Part shown: positions 1 to 11,905 of the stretch, piece by piece
Numbering within the stretch: the stretch's first letter is position 1
Layout: each line of letters opens with the position of its first letter
Origin: Aspidapion aeneum
Taxonomy: Eukaryota; Arthropoda; Insecta; Coleoptera; Brentidae
Length of the DNA: 64,000 nt
Direction: 5' to 3'
Assembly: GCA_963576565.1 (NCBI GenBank)
Contig: OY755047.1
Coordinates: 1,364,001-1,428,000, forward strand
Program-made: the position numbers and the translations under genes
The notes under the pieces: generated by a model
Databases searched by the model: none
Told to the model about the DNA's origin: nothing
Seen by the model: the letters and a program-made list of their open reading frames with translations, nothing else

Positions 1-1200
1 ATATTAATGGCACTACACAGTAAATGCATGGATTGATGATTTAAGGTCTTTTTACACAACTGCAGCACGGCGAAAGGAAGGGTAATGTTTTTCGATTGTT
101 GTATGTATGTAAGTCATTTATATACACTGGTCATAAAGAAAGTCCTTAATTATTTGCCACAAGAAATAAAAAACTGTATAAATCAAAAATGCTTTTAAAA
201 AAAATTAAACAAGTGGTTTATAGATAATAACTTTAAAATTTAGCATCTGTCATACTAAGAACAGATGTTGAAAAATACAGATAATTAAAAATATATATAT
301 AATTATATATACATTTAAAATAAAAAAATTGTACCTAATAGTTTCGGTGTTTCCTTTCACTTTGAATTAATTAAATTCAAGCCAAATATTTTCAAGTATT
401 TTAAATTATTCTTAAATAACATTCAGGTATTTTTATATATTTTCAAGTAACAATTTAAAAACCTAATAACGGATTGAATGATTTTTTATTTTGATTAACC
501 TTTATAAAACAATATAGAATAATGTTTTTTTTCTTTCCCAAATAGTAGGTTTAATATTGTTAATTTTATGTATAGAAAGGCTGTTGAAAACACACACAAG
601 AGAAAGAACGTGGAACTACAGACAAGTCCATTGGACTTTGTGAATCCATGTCCTTTTCAAGCTTGTGCTTGTCTACAAAAGTTTTTTCTCCTAGAGTTAA
701 TTAAAAACCATATTTATTTGTACACCTTATACATTAATATAATTAACTGTATGTCAAACAAAATCATTGTATAAATAAATATTATAAATAAAAAAATAAA
801 ATAAATAAATATGTTCGTGTCACGCTAGAGGCTAAACGGCTGAACTGATTCTGACAAAAAAGGTGTCGTTGAATTGCTACTGATCCCCGAATCAACATGG
901 CGGTTTTCAGACGCCATTTTGTCACATGATATAGGCTTTAAGGCATACAAATTATTTAAATTTCAGGCGATTTTATTAAAATTCCTTTGATTGCCCATTG
1001 CAAATGTCCTCTAATTTGCTGAAGTTACTTTGCAGTCCTCCCTGCTCCCAGCCATCTCCCCTCCTGTCATTCCCCCTACCCTATTTAAAAACCATATTCG
1101 CATAATTTTATCAAATTTAAAGCGATTTCAAAAATTCTTTCTGCATACGCTTTCAGATTTTTATTTCCAACACCATTTTACTAGTTTTTTATTGTTTCAG
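1..1200. other. AT-rich non-coding DNA upstream of an exon
   Basis: No gene is supported here. The stretch is A/T-rich with many homopolymer runs, and the small open frame at 568-774 has no recognisable features. Around 815-880 lies a segment (GGCTAAACGGCTGAACTGAT) of the kind found in dispersed insect repeats. The last ~20 bases before 1201 form a pyrimidine-rich 3' splice site, so at least the right part is probably intron of the gene whose exon begins at 1201. Confidence 0.5.
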
Positions 1201-1313
1201 GTTGCATAGAACTGGTACCAGTATAAGTAGAAACGGAGGTAGCAGATACAGCCATCGAATGAATGGATCCGTTAAATCGAATTCCACGAAATTCAGCAAA
1301 ACTCCAAGCCCAG
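1201..1313 (+). CDS. Penultimate coding exon of an unrecognised host gene
   Basis: The exon is preceded by a T-rich tract ending in TTTCAG and followed by CAG|GTAAGTT, a near-consensus 5' splice site. One frame is open throughout: the first base completes a codon, 37 full codons follow, and the last base begins a split glycine codon. The peptide runs from LHRTGTSISRN through NGSVKSNSTKF to SKTPSP; it is basic, rich in Ser, Asn, Thr and Gly, and has no hydrophobic segment, which suggests a disordered tail. The other two frames are not open throughout. The phase matches the candidate exon at 12884-12963, where the split codon becomes GGT. I do not recognise the protein family. Splice sites, phase and composition are seen; expression is inferred. 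Confidence 0.6.
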
Positions 1314-1336
1314 GTAAGTTAATATAAATCAGTAAT

Positions 1337-1540
1337 AAGCCATTTACAGGCACTCTAGTATACCGCTACCCTTATATTTGCCAAAGGTTGCTCAACGTTT
1401 TTAACCACGCCCACTATAGCATTCAGTCCTCCTTTTGAGCCTAGAGTAACTGCACGAAAATTCAAATATACTTTTTTATTACTTATACGTTTTATTTTAA
1501 ATTTCTTTATTGTTTTTTAAACGTGTTTACTTAAAGAATT
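1337..1540 (+). repeat. First copy of the ~200-bp non-LINE part of the 0.6-kb unit
   Basis: It begins AAGCCATTTACAGGCACTC and continues to the ACTTTG at ~1540. The same segment recurs at 3263, 4149, 4746, 5341, 5948 and 6553. Here it is joined to a longer, less deleted LINE portion than in the later units, so it is either the parent or a diverged copy of the array unit. Confidence 0.75.
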
Positions 1541-1544
1541 AAAT

Positions 1545-1736
1545 ACTTTGACTAACCAAAAAAAGAAAAGCAAACAGCTGAAATCTAGAGAGAGACGATG
1601 AAGATTGGCCTCGGCAACATTTAGTAAATTAAGCTACATATTAAAAAATAAAAAATATCCGCAGTACCTCAAAACGAAAGTGAACCAATGTATCCTTTCT
1701 GTACTGTACTTACCTATGGATCCCAGACCTGGACAC
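1545..1736 (+). mobile_element. RTE-like LINE 3' fragment, left part (split by a DNA transposon)
   Basis: The segment matches, on the opposite strand, the LINE at 14690-15905 over its post-reverse-transcriptase region (AACAGCTGAAATC, AATTAAGCTACAT, CTATGGATCCCAGACCTGGA). It continues at 2917 after an inserted element. No intact frame remains. Comparison with the uninterrupted copy near 15070-15110 shows where the insertion occurred. Confidence 0.75.
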
Positions 1737-1739
1737 TAA

Positions 1740-2913
1740 GGGCCCATCGCACCGATTTTTAAAATTCCCTTTCTTAACCATGGATTGCTTTAATTTTAAG
1801 CATGCCTTATTTTTAAATTTGTTGCACCGAGCAAAAATCTCCTCCTCTTTGTTAAGATGCGGCCACCTTGTGACTCAATCAGGCAACGCCGCTGTTTCAA
1901 CCAATATAATTTTTAAACAATGAAAAAACCACAACACCCAGTACGTCCCAAAATAGTTTTGTCAAAACCCATCAATTTCCTGTGTCAAGTCGCCTTTAAA
2001 AATTTATTTACAAAAATTAAAGTTCTTCAATTTTTGGAAGAATATTTGGAAGATGATGAAATCGAGATGGTGCTATTCGATTTTTTGGAATTTGGGTGTC
2101 CTTGTCGCCTTGTTGGTACAGTCGCGTATTTTTTCCCGGGCTGGTTTACGGTTCCCCATCCAGCCCAGGACAAAATTCGCGCCCGGCCGAAAAATGTACT
2201 GCTCCTAAAGCACAGGCCAATAAGGCACCTGCCCATAAGGCTCCTGTCCATAAGGCAGCGGGCCCATACACCCCTGGATATAATAATATAAATATAATAT
2301 TAAAAATTATAATGAAATTAGGGTAAAATGCACTGCAGTTTCATTTAAATGCAAGTGTTTTCTTACACTGGTCAGTCCTATTCTACCCTTACCGCTGTAC
2401 CCACCAGGCTGCGAACAACAGTTAACCCAAAAATCGGACGAAAATACTGTAATAAAAATTATATTTAACTTTATTTAAAGTATTTTTCTTCCTTACAAAT
2501 CTTTTTGTAATCGATACATAGGTATATTTTTTCACAAAAACATTGTGCCAAAAGAATCAAGATCTAGCCGTTATCTTGTACAATAAAGTTTTTCAAAATT
2601 ATTTTTATTTATTTAAAAAAAACATGTTTTTTACTTTATTTACTTAAAAAAGACAAAATTCACTTTAATCAAAACACTGCTCATTTGTAGGTATTGTCAG
2701 TTGCTATGGCTATGCCAGACGGGTAAAATTATGTGACCAGCATCTTATCTTTAAGCAGCTCTTAAGGAACAGTAAAGTCACGAAAAAAGCTGACTTAATT
2801 TTAAGAACACTAAGGAAGGAATAAGTCTGCCTTTAAGTTCGGTGCAACGAAATTTTACGAAATAAGGTATTCATTAGGCTAAGAAACGGAAAAAAAGTCG
2901 GTGCGATGGGCCC
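1740..2913. mobile_element. PIF/Harbinger-like DNA transposon, 1174 bp, non-autonomous
   Basis: The ends are inverted repeats: GGGCCCATCGCACCGA at the left and its complement at the right. The flanks are TAA at the left and TTA at the right, and the empty site in the homologous LINE (near 15080) reads ACAC-TTA-CAAAATC, so the target was a 3-bp TWA, as in PIF/Harbinger. A TA target is possible if one base mutated. A small open frame at 1920-2291 has an acidic stretch (FLEEYLEDDEIE) reminiscent of transposase N-termini, but no DDE nuclease is visible. Short degenerate repeats of the CCCATAAGGC type lie at ~2205-2260. Confidence 0.7.
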
Positions 2914-2916
2914 TTA

Positions 2917-3262
2917 CAAAATCAAACATCAAAAGCCGAAAGATCAATGGAAAGACAAATGTTACATGTAAAGCTAACAAATAGAAAAAGGAATGAATGA
3001 ATGCTAAATAAAACAAAAGTAAGAGAAGCAAAATTAAAATGGAAATTTGCCGGTCATAATATCAGACAGAAAGACGATCGATGGCACAAATGTATTGTAA
3101 ACTGGAAAATAAAACAAGTAGGGGAAGACCATAAATGAGATGGGCGGACGATTTGAAGAAACATGCGGGATGGATGAACACGGCGACAGACAGAGAAGAG
3201 TGGAAGATATTAGGGCAGGCCTATGTCCAAAGATGGATCGAAGAAGGCTAAATATATAGAGT
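2917..3262 (+). mobile_element. RTE-like LINE 3' fragment, right part
   Basis: This resumes the LINE after the transposon. A broken frame encodes the family's C-terminus: KFAGHNI, a conserved Arg/Trp region, RWADDLKKHAG, then a tail ending near 3251, followed by an AAATATATAGAGT tail. The W/F-AGH and RWADD motifs are typical of the region downstream of reverse transcriptase in RTE-type elements of insects. It is a pseudogene. Confidence 0.75.
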
Positions 3263-6200
3263 AAGCCATTTACGGGCACTCTAGTATACCACTACCCTTA
3301 AGTCGCCTACAGACACGCGAGCATTTCTTGAGATTAGTACGCGAACTAATCTCTAGAGATTAGTGCGCGAACTAATCTCTGGGAATCGCCTACACACACG
3401 AAGACAAAATTAAACGTTTTATCAATGCGTTTTGCCTAGACACCGAGAGATTTGCTCGCGTACATTGTGCGCGCGAACTAATCTTCGAGAGATATTTTAG
3501 GCGGATATTGTCTACACACGAAGAGATTAGTATGCGCAAACTTGTACGCGCGTACTAATCTCTGGAAATGTTCGCGTGTCTGTAGGCCCCTTTAGATTTG
3601 CCCAAGATGGCCAATCAAAACTATCAACGTTTTTAATAACGCCTACTATAGAGTTCAGTCCTCCGCATTAGCCTAGAGCAACTGCAAGGGAATTCAAAAA
3701 TAGTTTTTATTTGCGTATTCGTTTTATTTTAAATTTCGTTATTATTATTTAAACGTGAAGAAAGAAATACTTTGTTTCTCTTAAGCAGCATAAGAAGAGG
3801 TGGCCGACAAGGTGACACAATATCCCCTAAACTATTTAACCAGGCCGTAAAAGATGTTTTTAAGGCTTAGATTGGGAAGAAAGGGAAACGTAACAAAATT
3901 AAAATGAAAATTTTCCGGTCATAATATCAGACAACAAGACGATCGATGAAACAAATGTATTGTAAACTGGAGACCTTGGGAAAATAAAAGAAGTAGGGGA
4001 AGAACCCAAATGGGATGGGCGGACGATTTGAAGAAACATGCGAGAACGAGATGGATAAACACGGCGAAACAGAAAAGAGTGGAATATATTGGATATTGGG
4101 GGAGGCCTATGTCCAAAGATGAATCGTAGAAGGCTAAATAGATAGAATAAGCCATTTACAGGCACTCTAGTATACCGCTATCCTTAGATTTGCCCAAGGT
4201 AACCAATCAAAACTTTGAACGTTTTTAATAACGCCCACTATAGGGTTCAGTCCTCCGCATTAGCCTAGAGCAACTGCAAGGGAATTCAAAAATAGTTTTC
4301 ATTTGCGTATTCGTTTTATTTTAAATTTCTTTATTATTATTTGAACGTGTTTACTTAAAGAAAGAGATACTTTGTTTCTCTTAAGCAGAATAAGAAGAGG
4401 TGGCCGACAAGGTGACACAATATCCCTTAAACTATTTAACCAGGCCCTAAAAGATGTTTTTAAGGCTTAGATTGGGAAGAAAGGGAAAGGTAACAAAATT
4501 AAAATGAAAATTTGCCCGTCATCATATCAGACAAGACGATCGACAGAACAAATGTATTATAAACTGGAGACCTTGGGAAAATAAAAGAAGTAGGGAAAGA
4601 CCCCAAATGAGATGGGCGGACGATTTGAAGAAACATGCGAGAACGAGATGGATAAACACGGCGAAACAGAAAAGAGTGGAATATATTGGATATTGGGGGA
4701 GGCCTATGTCCAAAGATGAATCGTAGAAGGCTAAATAGATAGAATAAGCCATTTACAGGCACTCTAGTATACCGCTATCCTTAGATTTGCCCAAGGTAAC
4801 CAATCAAAACTTTTAACGTTTTTAATAACGCCCACTATAGAGTTCAGTCCTCCGTGTTAGCCTAGAGCAACTGCAAGGGAGTTGAAAAAGAGTTTTTATT
4901 TGCGTATTCGTTTTATTTTAAATTTCTTTATTATTATTTGAACGTGTTTACTTAAAGAAAGAAATACTTTGTTTCTCTTAAGCAGTATAAGAAGAGGTGG
5001 CCGACAAGGTGACACAATATCCCTTAAACTATTTAAAAAGGCCCTAAAAGATGTTTTTTAAGGCTTACATTGGGAAAAAAGGGAAAGGTAACAAAATTAA
5101 AATTTGCTGGTCATAATATCAGACAACAAGACGATCGATGGAACAAATGTATTGTAAACTGGAGGCCTTGGGAAAATAAAAGAAGTAGGGGAAGAACCCA
5201 AATGGGATGGGCGGACAATTTGAAGAAACATGCGAGAACGAGATGGATAAACACGGCGAAACAGAAAAGAGTGGAATATATTGGATATTGGGGGAGGCCT
5301 ATGTCCAAAGATGAATCGTAGAAGGCTAAATAGATAGAATAAGCCATTTACAGGCACTCTAGTATACCGCTATCCTTAGATTACATTTTCGGGTTGCCCA
5401 AGGTAACCAATCAAAACTTTGAACGTTTTTAATAACGCCCACTATAGGGTTCAGTCCTCCGCATTAGCCTAGAGCAACTGCAAGGGAATTCAAAAATAGT
5501 TTTCATTTGCGTATTCGTTTTATTTTAAATTTCTTTATTATTATTTGAACGTGTTTACTTAAAGAAAGAGATACTTTGTTTCTCTTAAGCAGAATAAGAA
5601 GAGGTGGCCGACAAGGTGACACAATATCCCTTAAACTATTTAAAAAGGCCCTAAAATATGTTTTTTAAGGCTTATATTGGGAAGAAAGGGAAAGGTAACA
5701 AAATTAAAATTTGCCGGTCATAATATCAGACAACAAGACGATCGATGGAACAAATGTATTGTAAACTGGAGACCTTGGGAAAATAAAAGAAGTAGGGGAA
5801 GAACCCAAATGGGATGGGCGGACGATTTGAAGAAACATGCGAGAACGAGATGGATAAACACGGCGAAACAGAAAAGAGTGGAATATATTGGATATTGGGG
5901 GAGGCCTATGTCCAAAGATGAATCGTAGAAGGCTAAATAGATAGAATAAGCCATTTACAGGCACTCTAGTATACCGCTATCCTTAGATTACATTTTCGGG
6001 TTGCCCAAGGTAACCAATCAAAACTTTGAACGTTTTTAATAACGCCCACTATAGAGTTCAGTCCTCCGCATTAGCCTAGAGCAACTGCAAGGGAATTCAA
6101 AAATAGTTTTTATTTGCGTATTCGTTTTATTTTAAATTTCTTTTTTATTATTTGAACGTGTTTACTTAAAGAAAGAAATACTTTGTTTCTCTTAAGCAGC

Positions 6201-6793
6201 GTAAGAAGAGGTGGCCGACAAGGTGACACAATATCCCCTAAACTATTTAACCAGGCCGTAAAAGATGTTTTTAAGGCTTACATTGGGAAGAAAGGGAAAG
6301 GTAACAAAATTAAAATGAAAATTTGCCTGTCATAATATCAGACAACAAGACGGTCGATGGAACAAATGTATTGTAAACTGGAGACCTTGGGAAAATAAAA
6401 GAAGTAGGGAAAGACCCCAAATGAGATGGGTGGACGATTTGAAGAAACTTGCGAGAACAAGATGGATGAACACGGCGAAACAGAAAAGAGTGGAAGATAT
6501 TGGGGGAGGCCTATGTCCAAAGATGGATCGAAGAAGACTAAATAGATAGAATAAGCCATTTACAGGCACTCTAGTATACCGCTATCCTTAGATTTGCTCA
6601 AGGTAACCAATCAAAACTTTTAACGTTTTTAATATCGCCCACTATATAGTTCAGTACTCCGTGTTAGCCTAGAGCAACTGCAAGGGAGTTGAAAAATAGT
6701 TTTTATTTGCGTATTCGTTTTATTTTAAATTTCTCTATTATTATTTGAACGTGTTTACTTAAAGAAAGAAATACTTTGTTTCTCTTAAGAAGA
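3263..6793 (+). repeat. Tandem array of a ~0.6-kb LINE-derived unit (about 5.4 units)
   Basis: Anchor AAGCCATTTAC lies at 3263, 4149, 4746, 5341, 5948 and 6553. Spacings are 886 (592 after subtracting the inserted MITE and its target duplication), 597, 595, 607 and 605. Each unit has ~200 bp of non-LINE DNA, then a deleted LINE piece in which the palm segment (GGRQGDTISPKLFNQ) is fused directly to the C-terminal KFAGHNIRQQDDRW...MGWADDLKKHA region, losing the YADD box. A 12-bp insertion (ACATTTTCGGGT) marks the units beginning at 5341 and 5948. The last unit is cut near 6793. Open frames of 78-88 residues on either strand are fragments or shadows. Confidence 0.85.
3301..3591. mobile_element. 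291-bp MITE with TTA target duplication
   Basis: The ends are imperfect inverted repeats of ~27 bp (AGTCGCCTACAGACACGCGA and AGGGGCCTACAGACACGCGA read inward). TTA flanks both sides (3298-3300, 3592-3594). Sibling units of the array have the uninterrupted site CCTTAGATTTGCCC, which proves the insertion. The interior is rich in palindromic GAGATTAGT/ACTAATCTC and GCGCGAAC motifs. A TTA target suggests PIF/Harbinger, but no transposase is present. Confidence 0.85.
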
Positions 6794-7203
6794 GTTATTT
6801 CATTTGAGGGTTGCATTTTTTTGCAGAAGCGCCGGAAGCCATACGAAAATAGCGAAAAAGCAATAAGAAAAGCAAAACCCGAGAAAAACTCGCTTTTCTT
6901 ACCTCTGGGATATTTTCGGCAAAAACACGTAGCTTTTAATTAAATTATATCGCTTCAGCCTGCATAAAAAAAAAGACAATATTTACTGACAGTTTGAAGA
7001 GTCTGAAATTTGAGTCTCGGGGAAATTTTTTCGAAAATACATTTTTCAAAACCTTTTTTCGAAAATATTTAATTTTAAACTACATTTTTTAAATCTTTTT
7101 TTTTTAATTTTGAAACTATACTTTTTCGGAAAGTTTCTAGAATTAATTTTTTTTTAGATTTTTTTTAAGTTGCTTTTTAAGACAATACTACTACTATGTC
7201 GGT
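6794..7203. other. AT-rich spacer
   Basis: No gene is supported. The left part contains a GCGCCGGAAGCC patch and an AAAGCGAG-type inverted pair near 6880-6895; the rest is A/T homopolymer-rich DNA running into the LINE fragment at 7204. Confidence 0.4.
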
Positions 7204-8245
7204 TTAGAACCTCCTTCGATCCTGACAATCATCTTCTGTCAGGTTTTTTTGACTCATTGATCTTTGGATTGACTGTTGCCATTCCAGTTTAGGACGCCCT
7301 CTTTTTCTGCGCCCTATTGGTTGCCATTCTAGGACCTGCTTTGGTAATCTTTCGTTGTTTATCCGTTGTACATGGCCGTACCATATCAGTTGTTTTTTCG
7401 TTCCCTCGATTCCCATTCTTTCTTTTATGATCTCATTTCTTATATGATCTGTCCTAGATATTCTTATTGCGTCCATTTCGAGACTATCCATTTTTGCTTT
7501 GTATTTTTCTGTTACGCGACAAGTCTCTATTCCATACAACAGCGTGCTTCTCACCATTGTTTCATATATGTTAAATTTTACATTATTTTTTATCTCTCTG
7601 CTCCATAAAATACTGTTGAGATAACCAATAACCTTTTTTGCTTTTACTATTCTTTTTTCCTCTTCTTTACAGTCTGTTCCTGTCTTATCAAATGTGCCAC
7701 CCAAGTATACTATTATCCATTACCTAGTTCTAACTCACTTGATTCGTTTCCAATACATAAGTACTGTGTCTTGTCCACGTTCACTGTTAACCCCCAGTTT
7801 TGGTATTCTTCCGTTAACTTTCTCATCATATACTCCATGTCTTCTTTATCATTAGCTACAATTACTTGGTCGTCAGCAAACTGTAGTGTGTACATGGTAA
7901 ATCGGTCGTTAAGTTGTATTCCCATGCCGTGTACTACGTTTCCAGTTTTTTAGAGCTACTGCGATATATATTTTAAAAAGAGTTGGAGAGATACAACATC
8001 CCTGTCTTAAGCCTTTCGCTACCTGGAATTCTTTTGAAAGTCGATTTCCAATTTTAATTTTAGATTTTGACCCTTTGTAAAGTTCTTTTATCGCTTTTAT
8101 ATATGTATGATTGATATTAGTTTGTTCTAACACTGTCCATAATTTTTCTACTGGAACGGTATCATATGCTTTTTGTAGGTCCACAAAAGTAACAAGAGTC
8201 TCTATATTTCTGGCATTTCTTTTCTCAATTACTTCTTTAAGACAA
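7204..8245 (-). mobile_element. Second LINE family (LINE-B): reverse transcriptase to C-terminus, broken
   Basis: Read on the minus strand from 8245, the fragment encodes: a finger/palm part with TFVDLQKAYDTVP, the KGLRQGCCISPTLF box, the catalytic FADDQVIVAN box at ~7870, a WGLTVNVDKTQYLC thumb-side segment, and a C-terminal region with WYGHVQRINNERLPKQ and GRRKRGRPKLEW. It is split into three frames at ~7910-7950 and ~7705-7713, so it is a pseudogene. The 5' portion with the endonuclease is absent. The C-terminal GHVQR/RGRP pattern is common in RTE-like insect LINEs; the clade is tentative. Confidence 0.85.
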
Positions 8246-8990
8246 AAAACATTTTCTTTCTATAACATTTTTTAAGAAAATGAGTTTTGAAAACTTTGTG
8301 TTAAAAAATGTATTTTTGAAAAATAGTTTTTTGAGAAAATGAGTTATAACAAAAAATCTTTTTAAAAATAATATAATTTAAAGTTTTCTCTTTCGAATGG
8401 AAAAACAAAGTTTTTAAGATCGTTTTATTTAAACCAATTTTTTTAAAAATTATGATTTTTCAAAAAACAACTTAAAAAAAAAATTTTTTTAATAATTTTT
8501 TTTTCAAAAAAATAAAGCGTCTTTATTGCACAGACTTACAATTTTGTTTAAAACCGACGTGATCAAGACTATTGTATCGTAAAAGCGGTTTAAGCCTAAG
8601 GCGTCGCAAAAACGAGTATACTTCTATAAATACCTTCGGGTGGAATTTTTTACCATCAGCATTTTATGAGAACGAGATTTTGTTGGCCTATCAAAGTTTG
8701 ATTATTCTTTCCCCATCGAAAAAAGTTATTCTTTCGTGGCGTAAAGGATCTAAGAATTGGGAAGTGATAAATTTTATATGAACGTCACATTTTCGGATCG
8801 TAAGAGGGATCGGATTCCTTCGAAATAATTGTGTGTGTTCAAAGAGATACGTTAGAAACACAAATAAGAAAAAAAGTGCACACTAAGCAGATTGTCCAAA
8901 ATTTTATTTAAAACTTCTCACTCCCCCGAAATTTTTCCCTAGTTACGTCCCTGGTAGTAAGAAGTTGTTTTTTTTTGTGCATTTTGGGGC
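8246..8990. other. AT-rich DNA without recognisable genes
   Basis: 8246-8520 is almost pure A/T with blocks of T and A. A small + frame at 8572-8781 has no recognisable domain. 8780-8990 is nondescript and leads into the satellite. Confidence 0.4.
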
Positions 8991-9905
8991 CGCAAGTAGT
9001 CCTTGTCGGATTGCCACAGAAGTGGTGGTGACCGGTGACCCCAAAAATACAAATAAGTGCCCAAAACAATGTTTTGTTATGCTGTAAACCAAAAATAACT
9101 TAACAAGGGTCGCCTGCGACCCCATTAATATTCTTAGACCGGTAGACCTGAGACCCCAAAATGAAAACAATGATCCAAAACATTGCTTCATCCTACCTCA
9201 AACCAAAAACAACTTAACAAGGGTCCCCTGTGACCCCACAAATATTTTTAGACGGTTAGATCCGTGACCCCAAAAATACAAATAAGAGCCCAAAACAATG
9301 CTGATGTAAACCAAAAACAAATTAACAAGGGTCGCCTGCGACCTCACTAATATTCTGAGACCGGTACACTTGAGAGCCCAAAAAAAAAATAAGGGTTCAA
9401 AACATTGCTTCGTCTATCTTCAAACCAATAACAACTTAACAAGGGTCTCCTGTGACCCTGTAAACCAAAAATAACTTAACAAGGGTCGCCTGCGACCCCA
9501 TTAATATTCTTAGACCGGTAGACCTGAGACCCCAAAATGAAAATAATGATCCAAAACATTGCTTCATCCTACCTCAAACCAAAAACAACTTAACAAGGGT
9601 CCCCTGTGACCCCACAAATATTTTTAGACGGTTAGATCCGTGACCCCAAAAATACAAATAAGAGCCCAAAACAATGCTGATGTAAACCAAAAACAAATTA
9701 TAGTGGGGTCGCCTGCGACCCCACTAATATTCTGAGACCGGTACACTTGAGACCCCAAAAAAAAAATAAGGGTTCAAAACATTGCTTCGTCTATCTTCAA
9801 ACCAATAACAACTTATAAGAAGACCCTTCCTGTGACCCCATAAATATTCTTAGACCGTTAGATTCGTGACCTCAAAAATACTAATGGATGCCCAAAACAA
9901 ATCTA
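8990..9905 (+). repeat. Satellite with ~120-bp monomers and a 377-bp higher-order unit
   Basis: Monomers share AACAAGGGTC(G/C)CCTG(C/T)GACCCCA, an AATATTCTTAGACCGGTAGA segment, GAGACCCCAAAA, and CCAAAACATTGCTTC. The string AAGGGTCGCCTGCGACC recurs at 9104 and 9481, 377 bp apart, with three monomer types in the same order between. The array decays near 9900. GGGTCGCCTGCGACCC is itself a short palindrome. Confidence 0.8.
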
Positions 9906-10316
9906 AACCTCTAGACATGCAAGCAAAAAATAAAGAGACCAAAATGTGCACTGTATTCTTTTATCTCTCCTAAAAAAAAACGCCCCAGGCCGTAGAAATG
10001 AGGTCTTTACTGTCTGATCTTGATGCAGGTTAATATTTTAAGGCTCCTTTAGCCAATTAGGGCGTTCAAAGCCATCGGAAATCCTTTGTTATCGACAAAG
10101 CAAACGAAATCAAAACAAAAAGTGTAAAAGCGGCCATAAAAAAAAGACCAAACAAAAAAACTTGGCGCTAGTAGGCACAAACAACAGCCTTCTATAAGAC
10201 GTTGTCATTCTGGGCGTTAAGGTAGCTTTATTGATGTTGAAAATGAATTTTTTTATTAATTTGTAAAGATTACGTTACTTTAGCTGTTGTCGTTTTTGAG
10301 ATATTTACGATTTTCT
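9906..10316. other. Spacer between satellite and nonanucleotide repeat
   Basis: No coding or repeat structure is recognised apart from the decaying edge of the preceding satellite. Confidence 0.4.
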
Positions 10317-11905
10317 TTTTACAGAAATTACAAAAATTACAAAATTACAAAAATTACAAAAATTACAAAAATTACAAAAATTACGAAAATTACAAAAAAT
10401 ACAAAAATTACAAAAAATTACAAAAATTACAAAAAATTACAAAAAATACAAAAAATACAAAAAATACAAAAAATACAAAAAAATACAAAAAATACAAAAA
10501 ATACAAAAAATACAAAAAATACAAAAAATACAAAAAATACAAAAAATACAAAAAATACAAAAAATACAAAAAATACAAAAAATACAAAAAATACAAAAAA
10601 TACAAAAAATACAAAAAATACAAAAATTACAAAAATTACAAAAATTACAAAAATTACAAAAATTACAAAAATTACAAAAATTACAAAAATTACAAAAATT
10701 ACAAAAACTACAAAAACTACAAAAACTACAAAAATTACAAAAATTACAAAAATTACAAAAATTACAAAAATTACAAAAATTACAAAAATTACAAAAATTA
10801 CAAAAATTACAAAAATTACAAAAATCACAAAAATTACAAAAATTACAAAAATTACAAAAATTACAAAAATTACAAAAATTACAAAAATTACAAAAATTAC
10901 AAAAATTACAAAAATTACAAAAATTACAAAAATTACAAAAATTACAAAAATTACAAAAATTACAAAAATTACAAAAATTACAAAAATTACAAAAATTACA
11001 AAAATTACAAAAATTACAAAAATTACAAAAATTACAAAAATTACAAAAATTACAAAAATTACAAAAATTACAAAAATTACAAAAATTACAAAAATTACAA
11101 AAATTACAAAAATTACAAAAATTACAAAAATTACAAAAATTACAAAAATTACAAAAATTACAAAAATTACAAAAATTACAAAAATTACAAAAATTACAAA
11201 AATTACAAAAATTACAAAAATTACAAAAATTACAAAAATTACAAAAATTACAAAAATTACAAAAATTACAAAAATTACAAAAATTACAAAAATTACAAAA
11301 ATTACAAAAATTACAAAAATTACAAAAATTACAAAAATTACAAAAATTACAAAAATTACAAAAATTACAAAAATTACAAAAATTACAAAAATTACAAAAA
11401 TTACAAAAATTACAAAAATTACAAAAATTACAAAAATTACAAAAATTACAAAAATTACAAAAATTACAAAAATTACAAAAATTACAAAAATTACAAAAAT
11501 TACAAAAATTACAAAAATTACAAAAATTACAAAAATTACAAAAATTACAAAAATTACAAAAATTACAAAAATTACAAAAATTACAAAAATTACAAAAATT
11601 ACAAAAATTACAAAAATTACAAAAATTACAAAAATTACAAAAATTACAAAAATTACAAAAATTACAAAAATTACAAAAATTACAAAAATTACAAAAATTA
11701 CAAAAATTACAAAAATTACAAAAATTACAAAAATTACAAAAATTACAAAAATTACAAAAATTACAAAAATTACAAAAATTACAAAAATTACAAAAATTAC
11801 AAAAATTACAAAAATTACAAAAATTACAAAAATTACAAAAATTACAAAAATTACAAAAATTACAAAAATTACAAAAAATACAAAAAAAATAAAAAAATAC
11901 AAAAA
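10317..11905. repeat. Nonanucleotide tandem repeat (ACAAAAATT)n, ~1.6 kb
   Basis: The 9-bp unit ACAAAAATT covers the stretch, with a block of the variant ACAAAAAAT at ~10441-10622 and three ACAAAAACT units near 10706-10732. From 10733 to ~11870 about 126 units are almost identical; I see one T-to-C change at ~10825. Because the period is a multiple of three, frames stay open on both strands (583 and 504 codons of Lys-Ile-Thr- or Val-Ile-Phe-type repeats); these are artefacts. Confidence 0.95.

Noticed and set aside
1920..2326. Real gene at 1920-2291
   Set aside because: It lies inside a non-autonomous DNA transposon; only a weak acidic stretch resembles a transposase N-terminus and no catalytic domain follows.
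3034..6569. Minus-strand frames of 73-91 codons repeated in the 0.6-kb array
   Set aside because: They are antisense shadows of the LINE C-terminal region on the + strand.
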